A stretch of DNA of 45,127 nt from contig JADJVK010000035.1 in the NCBI GenBank assembly GCA_016710625.1, positions 1 to 45,127 on the forward strand. The letters run 5' to 3'. The stretch is from Saprospiraceae bacterium. Its GTDB lineage: Bacteria; Bacteroidota; Bacteroidia; Chitinophagales; Saprospiraceae. The notes below the pieces were generated by a model that did no database searches, was not told the origin of the DNA, and saw only the letters and a list, made by a program, of their open reading frames with translations. Below, piece by piece: positions 35,964 through 45,083 of this stretch; position 1 is the stretch's first letter; the number at the start of each line of letters is the position of its first letter. The translations under genes and the position numbers were made by a program.

Positions 35964-38311
35964 TTAAAACTTGAATCCTAAGGAAAAATAAGCTCTTGTC
36001 GTTTTAAGAATAGAATTTCTAGAAATATTAAATTTTATTGGTCCAATTATAGACATGTAACCTACATCTAATCCATAACCATAAGTATAATCCTGACTGA
36101 TACAAAATCCTGGAGTCAAATAAATTTTATTAAAGACATTGTATTGTAAATTTAAAGAAGTTATAAAGGTTTTATCCAATTGAAATTCTTCTTGTTTTAA
36201 ACCCCAAAATTGTGGATTATTATAAGATTGTCTATTTTCAAAACCTCCAACTACAAATCGTTGAATAGGAAAACTATAATTGTTGTCAAAATCTTTTGGG
36301 AAACCGATATTTGTGATATAATTTATTCCAGCAAAAAATGTTGCTACTATTGATAATTTACTTGTTAGTTTTTGTATATATCGCTCATTTATTAAAAAAT
36401 TGATTCGATTGTTATTTTTATTATAAAAATTTAAATCTGGGCTTAATAATTCATATAAAGTTCTACCAACTACATTATTAGTATCTGTAGGATTGTTTAT
36501 TTCATAACTTAAATTTTTAAAGAATTTAGTTTCAATAGTCAATTGGTTTCCTTTTGTTGGGTAATATTGAGTATTCAAGCTATTTTGATTGTATTGAAGA
36601 TAAAAACTTAAATTGTCATATTCGAACAAAGTCTTTTGTGGTACATTATTGAAGAAAAATTTGTATATATCATCATTCTTCTTTGTCAATCTAACAAAAT
36701 CGTATTCTATACCTCCTTCTATATAAGAATTTTTATTAAAGCTATAACATAAACCTAAATTATTAGTAAATAAATTATTGTAATATTTTGTTTCAGATGC
36801 TGTAGTATTTAAATAATTTGCAAATTTGTATAAAATATCATTACTCAACACGTTCCTAAATTCTGAATTGAATCTAAACCAGACTTTATTTCGATGATCA
36901 ATAAACTTATAATAATTAATCCTTGCTTTAAATCTTTCAGATAAATCTACAGTTGCAAGTATCCTTGAGTTATCTAATAACAAGTTTCTGTAGGTATAAT
37001 TCAAAAGAATTCCTGATGACTGTTCTGTATCGTAATGTACGCCAAATTTGAAACTTCCAGCTTTTGTTCTTTTTAAATGCAAATTCAAAATTAACTGATT
37101 GGTATCTTTTGAATTAAAAGTATAAAAAACATTATCATAATTTCTTGAACCATAGATATTATTACAAATATCATTAAGATTTTCAGCATTATAATTGTTT
37201 GAATTTAAAATTGAATTATTATTGTTTACTAGATTATGTTCATAGTTGTTTAATTTTTCATTTCCCCTATCAACTTTAATATCAATATATTTAATTTCGC
37301 TACTATTGTCATTAATTAATTGCTTATCAGCTCTTTGTGTATTATTTTGTTTTTGAATTTTAGCTATTTCAAGCAATTTTGGTAACAATTTTCTTGCTTC
37401 CAACTCCCCTACTTCCACGATTTCTTTATATTTTGTGAAATCTGAGCTAGAATACAATTTTAGAGATTCATTATGATCTAAGAAAATATTCGACTTCTCA
37501 ATTTGCTTTTTCGAATCTATAATAGATTGAAAAGCATGAGTTTGTGCAATCAATTTCATCGGATTTTCCAATTCAGATTCTGTATAAAGTCTAAAACCTG
37601 TATAAGAACCAATTACATATTCGGCTCCCATACTTATGACTTCATCTACAGGAAATTTCTTTCTAATCCACCATCAACCAACAATTTACCATTAATTCTA
37701 ATGGGAGAAAAGAAGGTTGGGATAGCAAAAGTTGACATCACTGCTATTGGTAAATATCCTTCTTTTTGGATGACTAATCCTCCATTTACAATATCAGATG
37801 AAGTAAGATTTATAGGAATTTTAAGTTTTGAAAAATCTCTTATATTCCGAGCTGGAAACAAATATTTATTGAGTAACTGAATAAAAGATCTACCTTCTAA
37901 TAAATAACTTGGAATAGATGGCTTTCCTTTTGTGATAGGTAATTCAATTATATAATTATCATATTCGTTTTTTTCTTCAATATTTATATCTCTTAAGGGT
38001 ACTTTATTCGTGAAAACTTGATTCCAATCTAAATTCAATACTATATTTTTTATACTATCTGCAGAATATCCCATTGCATATAAACTGCCAATAACGCCCC
38101 CCATACTAGTTGCTGAGATATAATCCACTTTGATATTTAAGGAGTCAATCATCCTTAAAAGACCAATATGAGCAAGCCCTTTAGCTCCACCACCACTTAA
38201 TACCAAACCAATTTTATTATTTTTATATGAAATATTTGATTGAGAAATTACTTGACTTGGTATTAGTTTGAAGAGAAATATTAAGCAACAAATAATTATT
38301 TTTTTTGACAT
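35964..38311 (-). pseudogene. Patatin-like phospholipase with outer-membrane barrel, split by one frameshift
   Basis: Two frames form one protein of about 782 residues. The N-terminal part (from 38311) has a signal peptide and a patatin domain: GLVLSGGGAKGLAHIGLL (33-50), the nucleophile elbow SATSMGGV (first position Ala instead of the usual Gly) and the Asp motif VDGGLERN. The C-terminal part (to 35964) has a linker and a beta-rich barrel ending FSLGFKF, as in outer-membrane proteins. The frame breaks at about 37650-37660 after LERNF; one added base in the TTT run restores FPVDEVISMGAEYVIGSYTG. The layout resembles PlpD-type patatin autotransporters (type Vd secretion). 2348 bp is 3n+2, fitting one lost base. 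Confidence 0.82.
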
Positions 38312-38391
38312 AATAAATTGAATTTAAATAGCTTATCTATAATCGAAAATAGTAATATAAATTAAATATTAGATTTTTTCCTATCTTTGAA

Positions 38392-38399
38392 CCGTTTTT
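38392..38399 (+). promoter_or_regulatory. Candidate -7 element of the envelope protein cluster
   Basis: TATCTTTG matches TAnnTTTG and lies about 100 bp before the first ATG (38500). No -33 TTG was seen. It would drive the three genes at 38500-40166. Confidence 0.4.
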
Positions 38400-38499
38400 A
38401 TAGAACTTTCGTATAAAAAGCGATTGCAAAACTAGGAACTTATAACAATTTCCTATAAAAATTTAGTAATTAATTTTTTTATCAATTTCAAAATTAAAT

Positions 38500-39108
38500 A
38501 TGAAATATTTATTATTTTCTCTTTCGTTATTCATCGTTTCTTGCACTAGCAAATTAACAAATACCACTTTTAAAACAGTGAAAGAGGTTGAAGATTATGC
38601 AACAAGTGTTGAAACTGACGAAGCTTTACAGCTTTTCAAAAAGGAGATGAAAAATGAAAGCGGCTTTATTGTCTCGACGGTAAAAGGGGGGTATATTAAT
38701 AATGAATTAGTGAAATTAGAAGAAAATAGTATCAATCAAAAGGCAACTAATATTTTTAAATTTTATTTAAAAAATGGACAATTGATTTATTCTACACAAG
38801 AAGAATTTATCATGAATTATGATGGAAATAAGCCGTTATCTAGAATGTATAAAATATATTATGGCGACAATTCTATTATGAATGCAAGTGTAAAAGAGGT
38901 TGTTTCTCAATATGATAGAGAGATGATTGACATGAATAAAGTTGAAACAAAACCATATTCTACTTCATATTCTTCATTGATGAGAGCAAATGAGAAAAAA
39001 ATTAATGCACTAAAAGCATTGATTGAACCGTTAGCTAAAGGAGCTGAAGTAAACAATAAAGCTACAAAAGAAAAAATGGAAAGAATAAAACAATCTCAAC
39101 AAAATTAA
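38500..39108 (+). CDS. Lipoprotein of unknown function
   Basis: A 202-residue putative lipoprotein. Residues 1-14 form a type II signal peptide, with the lipobox ending in Cys15 (LFIVSC). I do not recognise the family. The mature part is rich in lysine and glutamate, mixed alpha/beta (VKEVEDYATSVETDEALQLF, NIFKFYLKNGQLIYSTQEEF), with a predicted charged helix at the C-terminus (INALKALIEPLAKGAEVNNK). It heads a three-gene cluster (gap 7 bp to the next gene), so it is an envelope component produced with it. Confidence 0.75.
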   Translation: MKYLLFSLSLFIVSCTSKLTNTTFKTVKEVEDYATSVETDEALQLFKKEMKNESGFIVSTVKGGYINNELVKLEENSINQKATNIFKFYLKNGQLIYSTQEEFIMNYDGNKPLSRMYKIYYGDNSIMNASVKEVVSQYDREMIDMNKVETKPYSTSYSSLMRANEKKINALKALIEPLAKGAEVNNKATKEKMERIKQSQQN

Positions 39109-39115
39109 AATTTAT

Positions 39116-39847
39116 ATGAAAAACTTTCTTTTATTTTCATTAGTGTTTCTATTTCAAGTAGTTAATGCACAAGGAGTAATAAAATCTGGAGCTATTACAT
39201 TTAGTATTAGCGGATTAGATATGGATGATCCAAAATCAAAACAAATGAACAATCCTGAAATGATGGAGATGTTCAAAAATATGATGAAATATACGATGTA
39301 TTTCAATCCAGATCATCAAAAAATGTCAATTGATGTGATGAATGGTATGACAAAAACTCAAGTGTATTACGATGCAACAAAAAGCAAGTCCACAACCTAT
39401 ATGGATATGATGGGCAAAAAATATAAAATGATTGGTGAAGAAGCTGCTCCTGCTACTACAGAAAAGCCAAAAGTGGAAGTAGTTTACGACAAAACTAATA
39501 CTAAAAAAATATTGGATTTTGATTGCTACAAAGCAACTATGAAAATATCAAATATTAAGCAACCAGAAAATGCAAAAGGAAAAAAGGCACCAAACGAGAT
39601 GACTTTGACTTGTTATATTACGGAAAGCATTTCGCCATCTAAATTGACAATGAATAATTATGGTCATAATTTAGCAGGATTTCCACTTGAATTCACAATG
39701 GAAACACAAGGTATGAAAATGAATGTAACAGCAACTTCCATCGAAAAAAATGTGGATGTTAGTGTTTTTGAAGAACCAACTGGATATAAAGAAGTAACAA
39801 AAGAGGAATTTGAAAAAGAAATCGGTAAATCAGCTTTTAATAAATAG
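39116..39847 (+). CDS. DUF4412-like periplasmic protein
   Basis: A 243-residue exported protein with a signal peptide (about 1-18, ending VVNAQ). The mature part has a methionine-rich helical stretch (NNPEMMEMFKNMMKYTMYFN), then beta strands such as MSIDVMNGMTKTQVYYDATK, KILDFDCYKATMKI, and a late MNVTATSIEKNVDVSVF that resemble DUF4412/GLPGLI-type exported proteins. The function is unknown. The unusual density of Met could relate to metal contact, but that is speculation. It overlaps the next gene's proposed TTG start by 38 bp. Confidence 0.6.
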   Translation: MKNFLLFSLVFLFQVVNAQGVIKSGAITFSISGLDMDDPKSKQMNNPEMMEMFKNMMKYTMYFNPDHQKMSIDVMNGMTKTQVYYDATKSKSTTYMDMMGKKYKMIGEEAAPATTEKPKVEVVYDKTNTKKILDFDCYKATMKISNIKQPENAKGKKAPNEMTLTCYITESISPSKLTMNNYGHNLAGFPLEFTMETQGMKMNVTATSIEKNVDVSVFEEPTGYKEVTKEEFEKEIGKSAFNK

Positions 39848-40166
39848 TCTTATTTTTTTGTTCATTTTTATTAGTTGTAAAAATGAACAAAAAGTAAGTT
39901 TTAATCTGTCAGAAGATAAGAAATCAATTGATATTTTAACAGATATCCAACTGATAGAGGCAAGAGTTTCTTCCTTGAACCAATGGAAAAAAGACAGTTC
40001 AACTAGTCTCTTATATTTTCAATTGCGAAAAAAATATAATGTTTCTCAAAGTGAAATTGACACTTTGGTTAAAAAATCCTTACTTGATCCATCAGAATCA
40101 ATTTTGATATATGAAAAGGTAAAGAAAAATATAGAAAAAATGAATGACACTCTAAAGTTGAACTAA
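39810..40166 (+). CDS. DUF4296 domain lipoprotein
   Basis: A 118-residue lipoprotein. The only start giving a charged signal is a TTG at 39810 inside the preceding gene: MKKKSVNQLLINSLIFLFIF then the lipobox cysteine (ISC). The mature part matches DUF4296: ILTDIQLIEARVSSLNQWKK (about 44-63), YFQLRKKYNVSQSEIDTLVK. The family is of unknown function and common in Bacteroidota. The 38 bp overlap suggests translational coupling. Its stop overlaps the convergent DUF3810 stop (CTAA). Confidence 0.78.
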   Translation: MKKKSVNQLLINSLIFLFIFISCKNEQKVSFNLSEDKKSIDILTDIQLIEARVSSLNQWKKDSSTSLLYFQLRKKYNVSQSEIDTLVKKSLLDPSESILIYEKVKKNIEKMNDTLKLN

Positions 40167-41236
40167 TTCATTTTGCTTTTTTGATATGCCATAACAAGAT
40201 CAATCATTTTATTATAACTCTTAATTCCCTCCCCTACTCCTTGGGTTTTCAAATATTGGTCATAAACTCTTTTCTGCATTTCTGGAAAATAATCTTTGTA
40301 TTTTGCCATTTCGTTTCTCACCAACCTTGAATCTGTAAGTAAATGAATGTCAATTGTTTGAATATAGGATTTATATGCATCTATGTAATTTAATTTCAGA
40401 TTATATTGCAATTCTTTCCAATATCCAAACCAAACTGAATATTGGAAAAATAGATTTTCACTGTCTTTTAAGGCTACCCAAGCTAAAAAATTACATGTTG
40501 CTTCATCACCCCAACCAGCACCATGACACAATTCATGAGCTATCGTAAATGGCTCCTGTATGGGGTGTAAACCTCCATCAATATTGCACTCTCCAGTAAA
40601 AGGAAAATAAATTCCACTTGTTGCCCAATGTAACAAAATGCCTTTTGGGAATAAGAAATTGCATTTCGAAATTTGAAAGGGCTTTAGAGCATTTGAATGA
40701 AAAGATTTTACCATTTCATTTTGGATTTCCAAAATTTGTTTTTGATTCAATTTTTGGTAAAGCAAGTTCGTATCTATCGTACTTCTGATTTGTAAAAGCT
40801 TATTTTCAACATTTTTGATTTCATGTGTCAAATTTTCAAATGTAATTTCCGTTTTATCCAAATTCAATTCTTCTGAGATATCCAATCTTGCATAATTAAA
40901 TCCCCAAAATACTTGAAATAAGCAATAAATAATCATTAAATTTCTAATCCAAAATATTGATAATGAAATAAGTATAGCTCTAAATTTGTTTTTTCTAATT
41001 ATTTTAAAATGTAAATAAAATGTATAGCCTAAAAATAATAGGATTAATAAATAGGATACCGGAAATGGCACCCAATTGAATAGTAAGAATTGTAATTTAT
41101 GGATTTTCGGATAAATTAAATTGGAATAATATGTAGTGATTATTGCAGGGAAAAAAACAAGAATATTTCTTAATCCTGCAATGATCACAAAGAAAATCAA
41201 GATAAATTGATCCGTTTTTCTGAGCTTATTCCACAT
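40163..41236 (-). CDS. DUF3810 family membrane protein with HExxH motif
   Basis: A 357-residue protein with about three membrane helices in residues 10-130, then a soluble domain with the zinc-peptidase-like motif HELCHGAGWGDEATCNFLAW (about 233-252), in which HELCH and a downstream Glu could bind zinc. The family DUF3810 is of unknown function, and the HExxH pattern suggests a membrane-anchored metallopeptidase; this is inference. The start overlaps the rlmI-like gene by 11 bp, so both are in one transcript. Confidence 0.85.
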   Translation of the reverse strand: MWNKLRKTDQFILIFFVIIAGLRNILVFFPAIITTYYSNLIYPKIHKLQFLLFNWVPFPVSYLLILLFLGYTFYLHFKIIRKNKFRAILISLSIFWIRNLMIIYCLFQVFWGFNYARLDISEELNLDKTEITFENLTHEIKNVENKLLQIRSTIDTNLLYQKLNQKQILEIQNEMVKSFHSNALKPFQISKCNFLFPKGILLHWATSGIYFPFTGECNIDGGLHPIQEPFTIAHELCHGAGWGDEATCNFLAWVALKDSENLFFQYSVWFGYWKELQYNLKLNYIDAYKSYIQTIDIHLLTDSRLVRNEMAKYKDYFPEMQKRVYDQYLKTQGVGEGIKSYNKMIDLVMAYQKSKMN

Positions 41237-42401
41237 AAATTACCAACCCTTTTAAGTACGAACCTTCAGGATGATAAATATTTATCGGATGATCTGGAGG
41301 TTGATTTAGGAAATGTAAAACTCTAATATTTCTTTTTGTCTCAATAGCAGCAGCAACAATGGTATCATAAAACAATTGTTTATCTACAACTTGTGAACAC
41401 GAAAATGTAAAGATGATTCCATTTTTTGCCAAAGATTGTATTGCTAACATATTCAATCTTTTATAGGCTTGAACAGCATTGTGTCTTTTGTCAATAGACT
41501 TTGCAAAGGCTGGCGGGTCCACCACAATCAAATCGTAAATTTGTTTATTGTCTTTGAGCCAAGTCATTACATCAGCTTCATATTCAGCATGATTGGTGTT
41601 ATCTGGGAAATTTGCTGCAATATTTTTTTTACATAGCTCAATTGCTTTTGCCGAAACATCAATACTATGTACTAGTTCTGCACCAGAATTTAAAGCAAAC
41701 AAACTGAAGCCGCCAGAATAACAAAAAGTATTGAGTACTTTTTTATCTTTTGCATATTTATTTATCAGATTGCGATTATCTCTTTGGTCCAAAAAGAATC
41801 CAGTTTTTTGACCTGTCACCCAATTCACTTCCAATTTTAAGCCATTCTCCACCACCCATTTCGATTCCTCATTTCCTTTGAAAAATTGATTATTGATTTG
41901 TTTGGCATAAAGATCTGGTAAGGATTCTCTGCTTTTATCGTAAATGGTGGTTAACTTACCTTCAAATAAATTATCTAAAATATTTATAATCAAATCAATA
42001 GAGCGGTGCATACCAACTGTATGACATTGAATGACTGCAACTGTATCGTAGATATCGATGATTAAACCAGACAAACCATCTCCCTCTCCATGAATCAAAC
42101 GAAAACAATTGGTTGAAGAATTATCGATAAAATTGGTTTGTTTTCTGTATTCAAAAGCACTTTTTAATTTTTCATGAAAAATATCTGTTAATACTGGCTG
42201 ATCCTTTTTTCCTAAAATTCTAATAGCTATACTTCCAAAATGAAAATGACCAAATGCCAAAGTATTTCCCCTAAAATCCACAATTTTTACAAAATCACCA
42301 TCTACAATTTTGGGGTCTGATTTTGCAATTGCTCCAGAAAAAACCCATTGATGATTTCTACTCAAAACATCCTCTCTACCTTTTTTTAATACAATTTCCA
42401 T
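41226..42401 (-). CDS. RlmI-like class I rRNA methyltransferase with PUA domain
   Basis: A 391-residue enzyme of the RlmI/RlmK family. An N-terminal PUA domain covers about residues 1-75 (VLSRNHQWVFSGAIAKSDPK), followed by a linker domain and a Rossmann methyltransferase: WVTGQKTGFFLDQRDNRNLI, NTFCYSGGFSLFALNSGAEL, and the base-flipping region LIVVDPPAFAKS. E. coli RlmI makes 5-methylcytidine 1962 of 23S rRNA. Homologs in Bacteroidota are assigned only by similarity, so the exact target is uncertain. A promoter lies at 42421-42453. Confidence 0.9.
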   Translation of the reverse strand: MEIVLKKGREDVLSRNHQWVFSGAIAKSDPKIVDGDFVKIVDFRGNTLAFGHFHFGSIAIRILGKKDQPVLTDIFHEKLKSAFEYRKQTNFIDNSSTNCFRLIHGEGDGLSGLIIDIYDTVAVIQCHTVGMHRSIDLIINILDNLFEGKLTTIYDKSRESLPDLYAKQINNQFFKGNEESKWVVENGLKLEVNWVTGQKTGFFLDQRDNRNLINKYAKDKKVLNTFCYSGGFSLFALNSGAELVHSIDVSAKAIELCKKNIAANFPDNTNHAEYEADVMTWLKDNKQIYDLIVVDPPAFAKSIDKRHNAVQAYKRLNMLAIQSLAKNGIIFTFSCSQVVDKQLFYDTIVAAAIETKRNIRVLHFLNQPPDHPINIYHPEGSYLKGLVIYVE

Positions 42402-42420
42402 CTTAACTTCAAATTATGCT

Positions 42421-42453
42421 CAAAAATAGTGAAGATTCTACTGTTTTGGTCAA
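42421..42453 (-). promoter_or_regulatory. Promoter of the rlmI-like gene
   Basis: On the minus strand TTG (42451-42453) and TATTTTTG (42421-42428) are separated by 22 bp. The ATG is at 42401, giving a leader of about 12-15 nt. Confidence 0.55.
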
Positions 42454-42593
42454 CTTTAAAGAAAAACTAGACATTCTATATTTTAATTTAGACATCAATT
42501 TAGAAATGTGCAGATAATTTGGTGAAATGACAACTTAATAGTATAAATTCTATTTAATAGACATAAAATTTTCCTTAAATAATAAATTGATAA

Positions 42594-42623
42594 TTGCCTA
42601 ATGATCATTTGATGTTAATTTTG
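42594..42623 (+). promoter_or_regulatory. Promoter of the 3'-5' exonuclease gene
   Basis: TTG at 42594-42596 and TAATTTTG at 42616-42623 with a 19 bp spacer are a close match to the consensus. Leader about 42 nt to the ATG at 42673. Confidence 0.6.
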
Positions 42624-42672
42624 TAAATATTTTTTAACAATATTTAAAATCAAAAAACCTGAAAAATAAAAT

Positions 42673-43191
42673 ATGGCATATATAATGGTGGACATTGAAA
42701 GTGATGGTCCTATTCCTGGAGACTTTTCTATGATATCTTTTGGGGCAGTTTTGGTTAATGAACAACTAAATAAAACCTTTTATGGAAAATTAAAACCAAT
42801 TTCTGATAAATACATTCCTGTAGCATTAGCGGTTTCAGGATTTTCTAGAGAAGAAACCTTGACTTTTGAAGAACCTAAAAAAGTTATGACTGATTTCGCA
42901 AATTGGATTAAAAATATTTGTAATGATAGACCCATCTTTATCAGCGACAATAACGGTTTTGATTGGATGTTCATTTGCTGGTATTTCCACCACTTTACAG
43001 AAGCAAACCCTTTTGGTTTTAGTTCACAAAACCTTGGAAGTCTGTATAAAGGGATTGAAAAAGACACTTTTAAAACCTTCAAACATCTAAGAAAAACAAA
43101 ACATTCCCACCATCCTGTGGAGGATGCGAAAGGAAATGCGGAAGCTTTATTATACATGAAAAATGAAATGGGGCTGAAAATCAAGCTTTAA
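42673..43191 (+). CDS. 3'-5' exoribonuclease-like protein (DEDD fold)
   Basis: A 172-residue RNase T/oligoribonuclease-type fold. The DEDD acidic residues are visible: VDIESDG (Asp7, Glu9), a third Asp in ISDNNGFDWMF (about 95-105) and the final Asp in HHPVEDAKGNAEAL (about 149-162), with His preceding it as in the DEDDh class. Such enzymes trim single-stranded nucleic acid 3' ends. Substrate (RNA or DNA) is not certain. It stands alone, 34 bp before the dehydrogenase gene. Confidence 0.82.
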   Translation: MAYIMVDIESDGPIPGDFSMISFGAVLVNEQLNKTFYGKLKPISDKYIPVALAVSGFSREETLTFEEPKKVMTDFANWIKNICNDRPIFISDNNGFDWMFICWYFHHFTEANPFGFSSQNLGSLYKGIEKDTFKTFKHLRKTKHSHHPVEDAKGNAEALLYMKNEMGLKIKL

Positions 43192-43225
43192 AATAGAAAA
43201 ATAATTTAAAATAAATTAAGAACTT

Positions 43226-43948
43226 ATGAATTTATCAAACAACAAAATATTGATTACTGGTGGTGCTACTGGAATCGGATTAGGACTTGCTGAAAGATTT
43301 CTCCAAGAAAATAATACCGTTATAATTTGTGGTAGAAGAGCTTCAGCATTGATCGAAGCCAAAGAAAAGCACCCATCTATTATCACTTTCGAATGCGATT
43401 TGACAAAAGAAAATGAGCGAATTGGGCTTTACAGATGGATTGCAGAAAATCATAGTGATTTGAATGTCTTGGTCAATAATGCTGGAATTCAACAATGGAT
43501 GCATATTGGAGCAGATGATTTTTATCGAAAAGCAACCCAGGAAATAGAAACGAATGTTTTAGCTCCAATTCATTTGACAGCCTTATTTGTTGAATTGCCA
43601 AATTTAAATACTGTTATAAATGTAACATCAGGATTAGCTTTTGTCCAACTAACCAAAGTACCTGTTTATTGTGCTACTAAGGCTTTTTTTCATTCTTTTA
43701 CAATGTCATTGAGACATATGTTGAAAGATAAAAATATAGAAGTAATTGAGATGATTCCACCAGCATTAAACACAGATTTAGGTGGAAAAGGATTGCATGA
43801 TGGGCAACCAGCTGTTTCAGAATTTGTTGATTCGGTATTTGATCAAATGAAAGCAGGAAAAACTACATTAACCTTTGGTTTTAGCGAAATTATGGCTAAT
43901 GCAAATCCTGAAGCAATACAATCAGCATTTAACAGAATGAATCCTTAA
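43226..43948 (+). CDS. Short-chain dehydrogenase/reductase (DltE-like)
   Basis: A 240-residue NAD(P)-dependent SDR. Cofactor motif ILITGGATGIGLGLAERFL (8-26, TGxxxGxG), the NNAGIQ motif (about 87-92), the catalytic Ser in VTSGLAFV and the YCATKAF motif (Tyr and Lys of YxxxK, about 152-158). The N-terminal pattern and ISxxP-like PALNTDLGGKG resemble the DltE-like branch of SDRs, whose substrates are mostly unknown. Gap of 34 bp from the exonuclease, likely co-transcribed. Confidence 0.88.
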   Translation: MNLSNNKILITGGATGIGLGLAERFLQENNTVIICGRRASALIEAKEKHPSIITFECDLTKENERIGLYRWIAENHSDLNVLVNNAGIQQWMHIGADDFYRKATQEIETNVLAPIHLTALFVELPNLNTVINVTSGLAFVQLTKVPVYCATKAFFHSFTMSLRHMLKDKNIEVIEMIPPALNTDLGGKGLHDGQPAVSEFVDSVFDQMKAGKTTLTFGFSEIMANANPEAIQSAFNRMNP

Positions 43949-44008
43949 TTGTTTTTCAATAAAAATTTCATCCTGTTAAATACTATATATTTTTTAAAAG
44001 ATTATTCT

Positions 44009-45003
44009 TTAGGAATTTTCATCTTGAATAGTATCATTATTTGTAGAAGGGGAATCGTTTTGATTGACAATTGGCGATTCCTCTTCTGTTTTATTTCTTC
44101 CAAATAAGCCCATTATTTTATTTTTGAACCCTCCAAATAAAGCTAATGCCCCTAAAATAACTAGTTTTATATTTTTTAATAAAATTGCAACTAGACCTGC
44201 TTTTGCTAATATTTTACCAGCAACTAATCCTCCTACAGTATAAGCAGCAACTTTATCCATACTTGGGTTGAAATCGCTATAACTACTACCAGATTTGAAC
44301 TTAGCAATCTTTATTATTTGTGGAATATTATTTTGAATATCACTAAGATTTCCAATGGTTCCAACTGCATTCAAACTTAAAAGTCCTTTTCTGCCCAAAA
44401 CTCGAACATCATAATTTAATGTAGTATCTTGGTTGTCTCCAAATATCATTGATTTTGCCCAATGAAGCGTATTATTAGTTTTGTCATAAAATGGTTTAGC
44501 AGCCCAACCTATCATGTGAATCGGAGGAAATCCTTCTTTTGTTCGAGCTTTGTTTTCATCAGCTTCTTCGGATTTCATATCTTTCATCATTTGATCATAA
44601 TCTATTTTTTCTGCATCAGAATCTTTCACATAACCTGATCCTTCATAAGTAACTACAAACGCCCATTCATCTGATTTCAAAATAGAAAAACTATCTTTAC
44701 GACCATACCTAAAATGCTGTTATCACTTTTAGGATTTCCCCAAAAATCATACACAACATATTCTGCATCAGCCTTATCCATGAATTTAAACCCAACAGGT
44801 ACATCTAATTCTACCTCTGAATTTATATCCACTTTCCCAGTTTTATATTTTATGGATTTGTCTTTTTCTGCTACTTTTAAGATTTGCCTGAACTGCTCAT
44901 TCATAGCAGCTGTATCTTCTTCAGGGTTATTTTCTTTAGCTTTTTGAGCTTGAATAGAAGTAATGAACAGAAATAATGCTAGTAGTAATAATACTTTTTT
45001 CAT
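44009..45003 (-). pseudogene. DUF2167 family membrane protein, split by one frameshift
   Basis: Two frames form one protein of about 331 residues: the N-terminal part from 45003 has a signal peptide (MKKVLLLLALFLFITSIQAQ) and continues VELDVPVGFKFMDKADAEYV; the C-terminal part to 44009 starts after LGMVVK. Adding one A to the AAA run near 44700 restores VVKDSFSILKSDEWAFVVTY, the DUF2167 signature region. The C-terminus has a membrane helix (KLVILGALALFGGFKNKIMG) and a charged tail. Length 995 is 3n+2, fitting one lost base. Function of the family is unknown; it is an exported membrane-anchored protein. Confidence 0.82.
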
Positions 45004-45083
45004 GTAATGAAATTTGAAATTAAATAATATTACAAAACAAATAAAATTATTTAATTTTTCAAAACATAACTTACTTTTTTATG

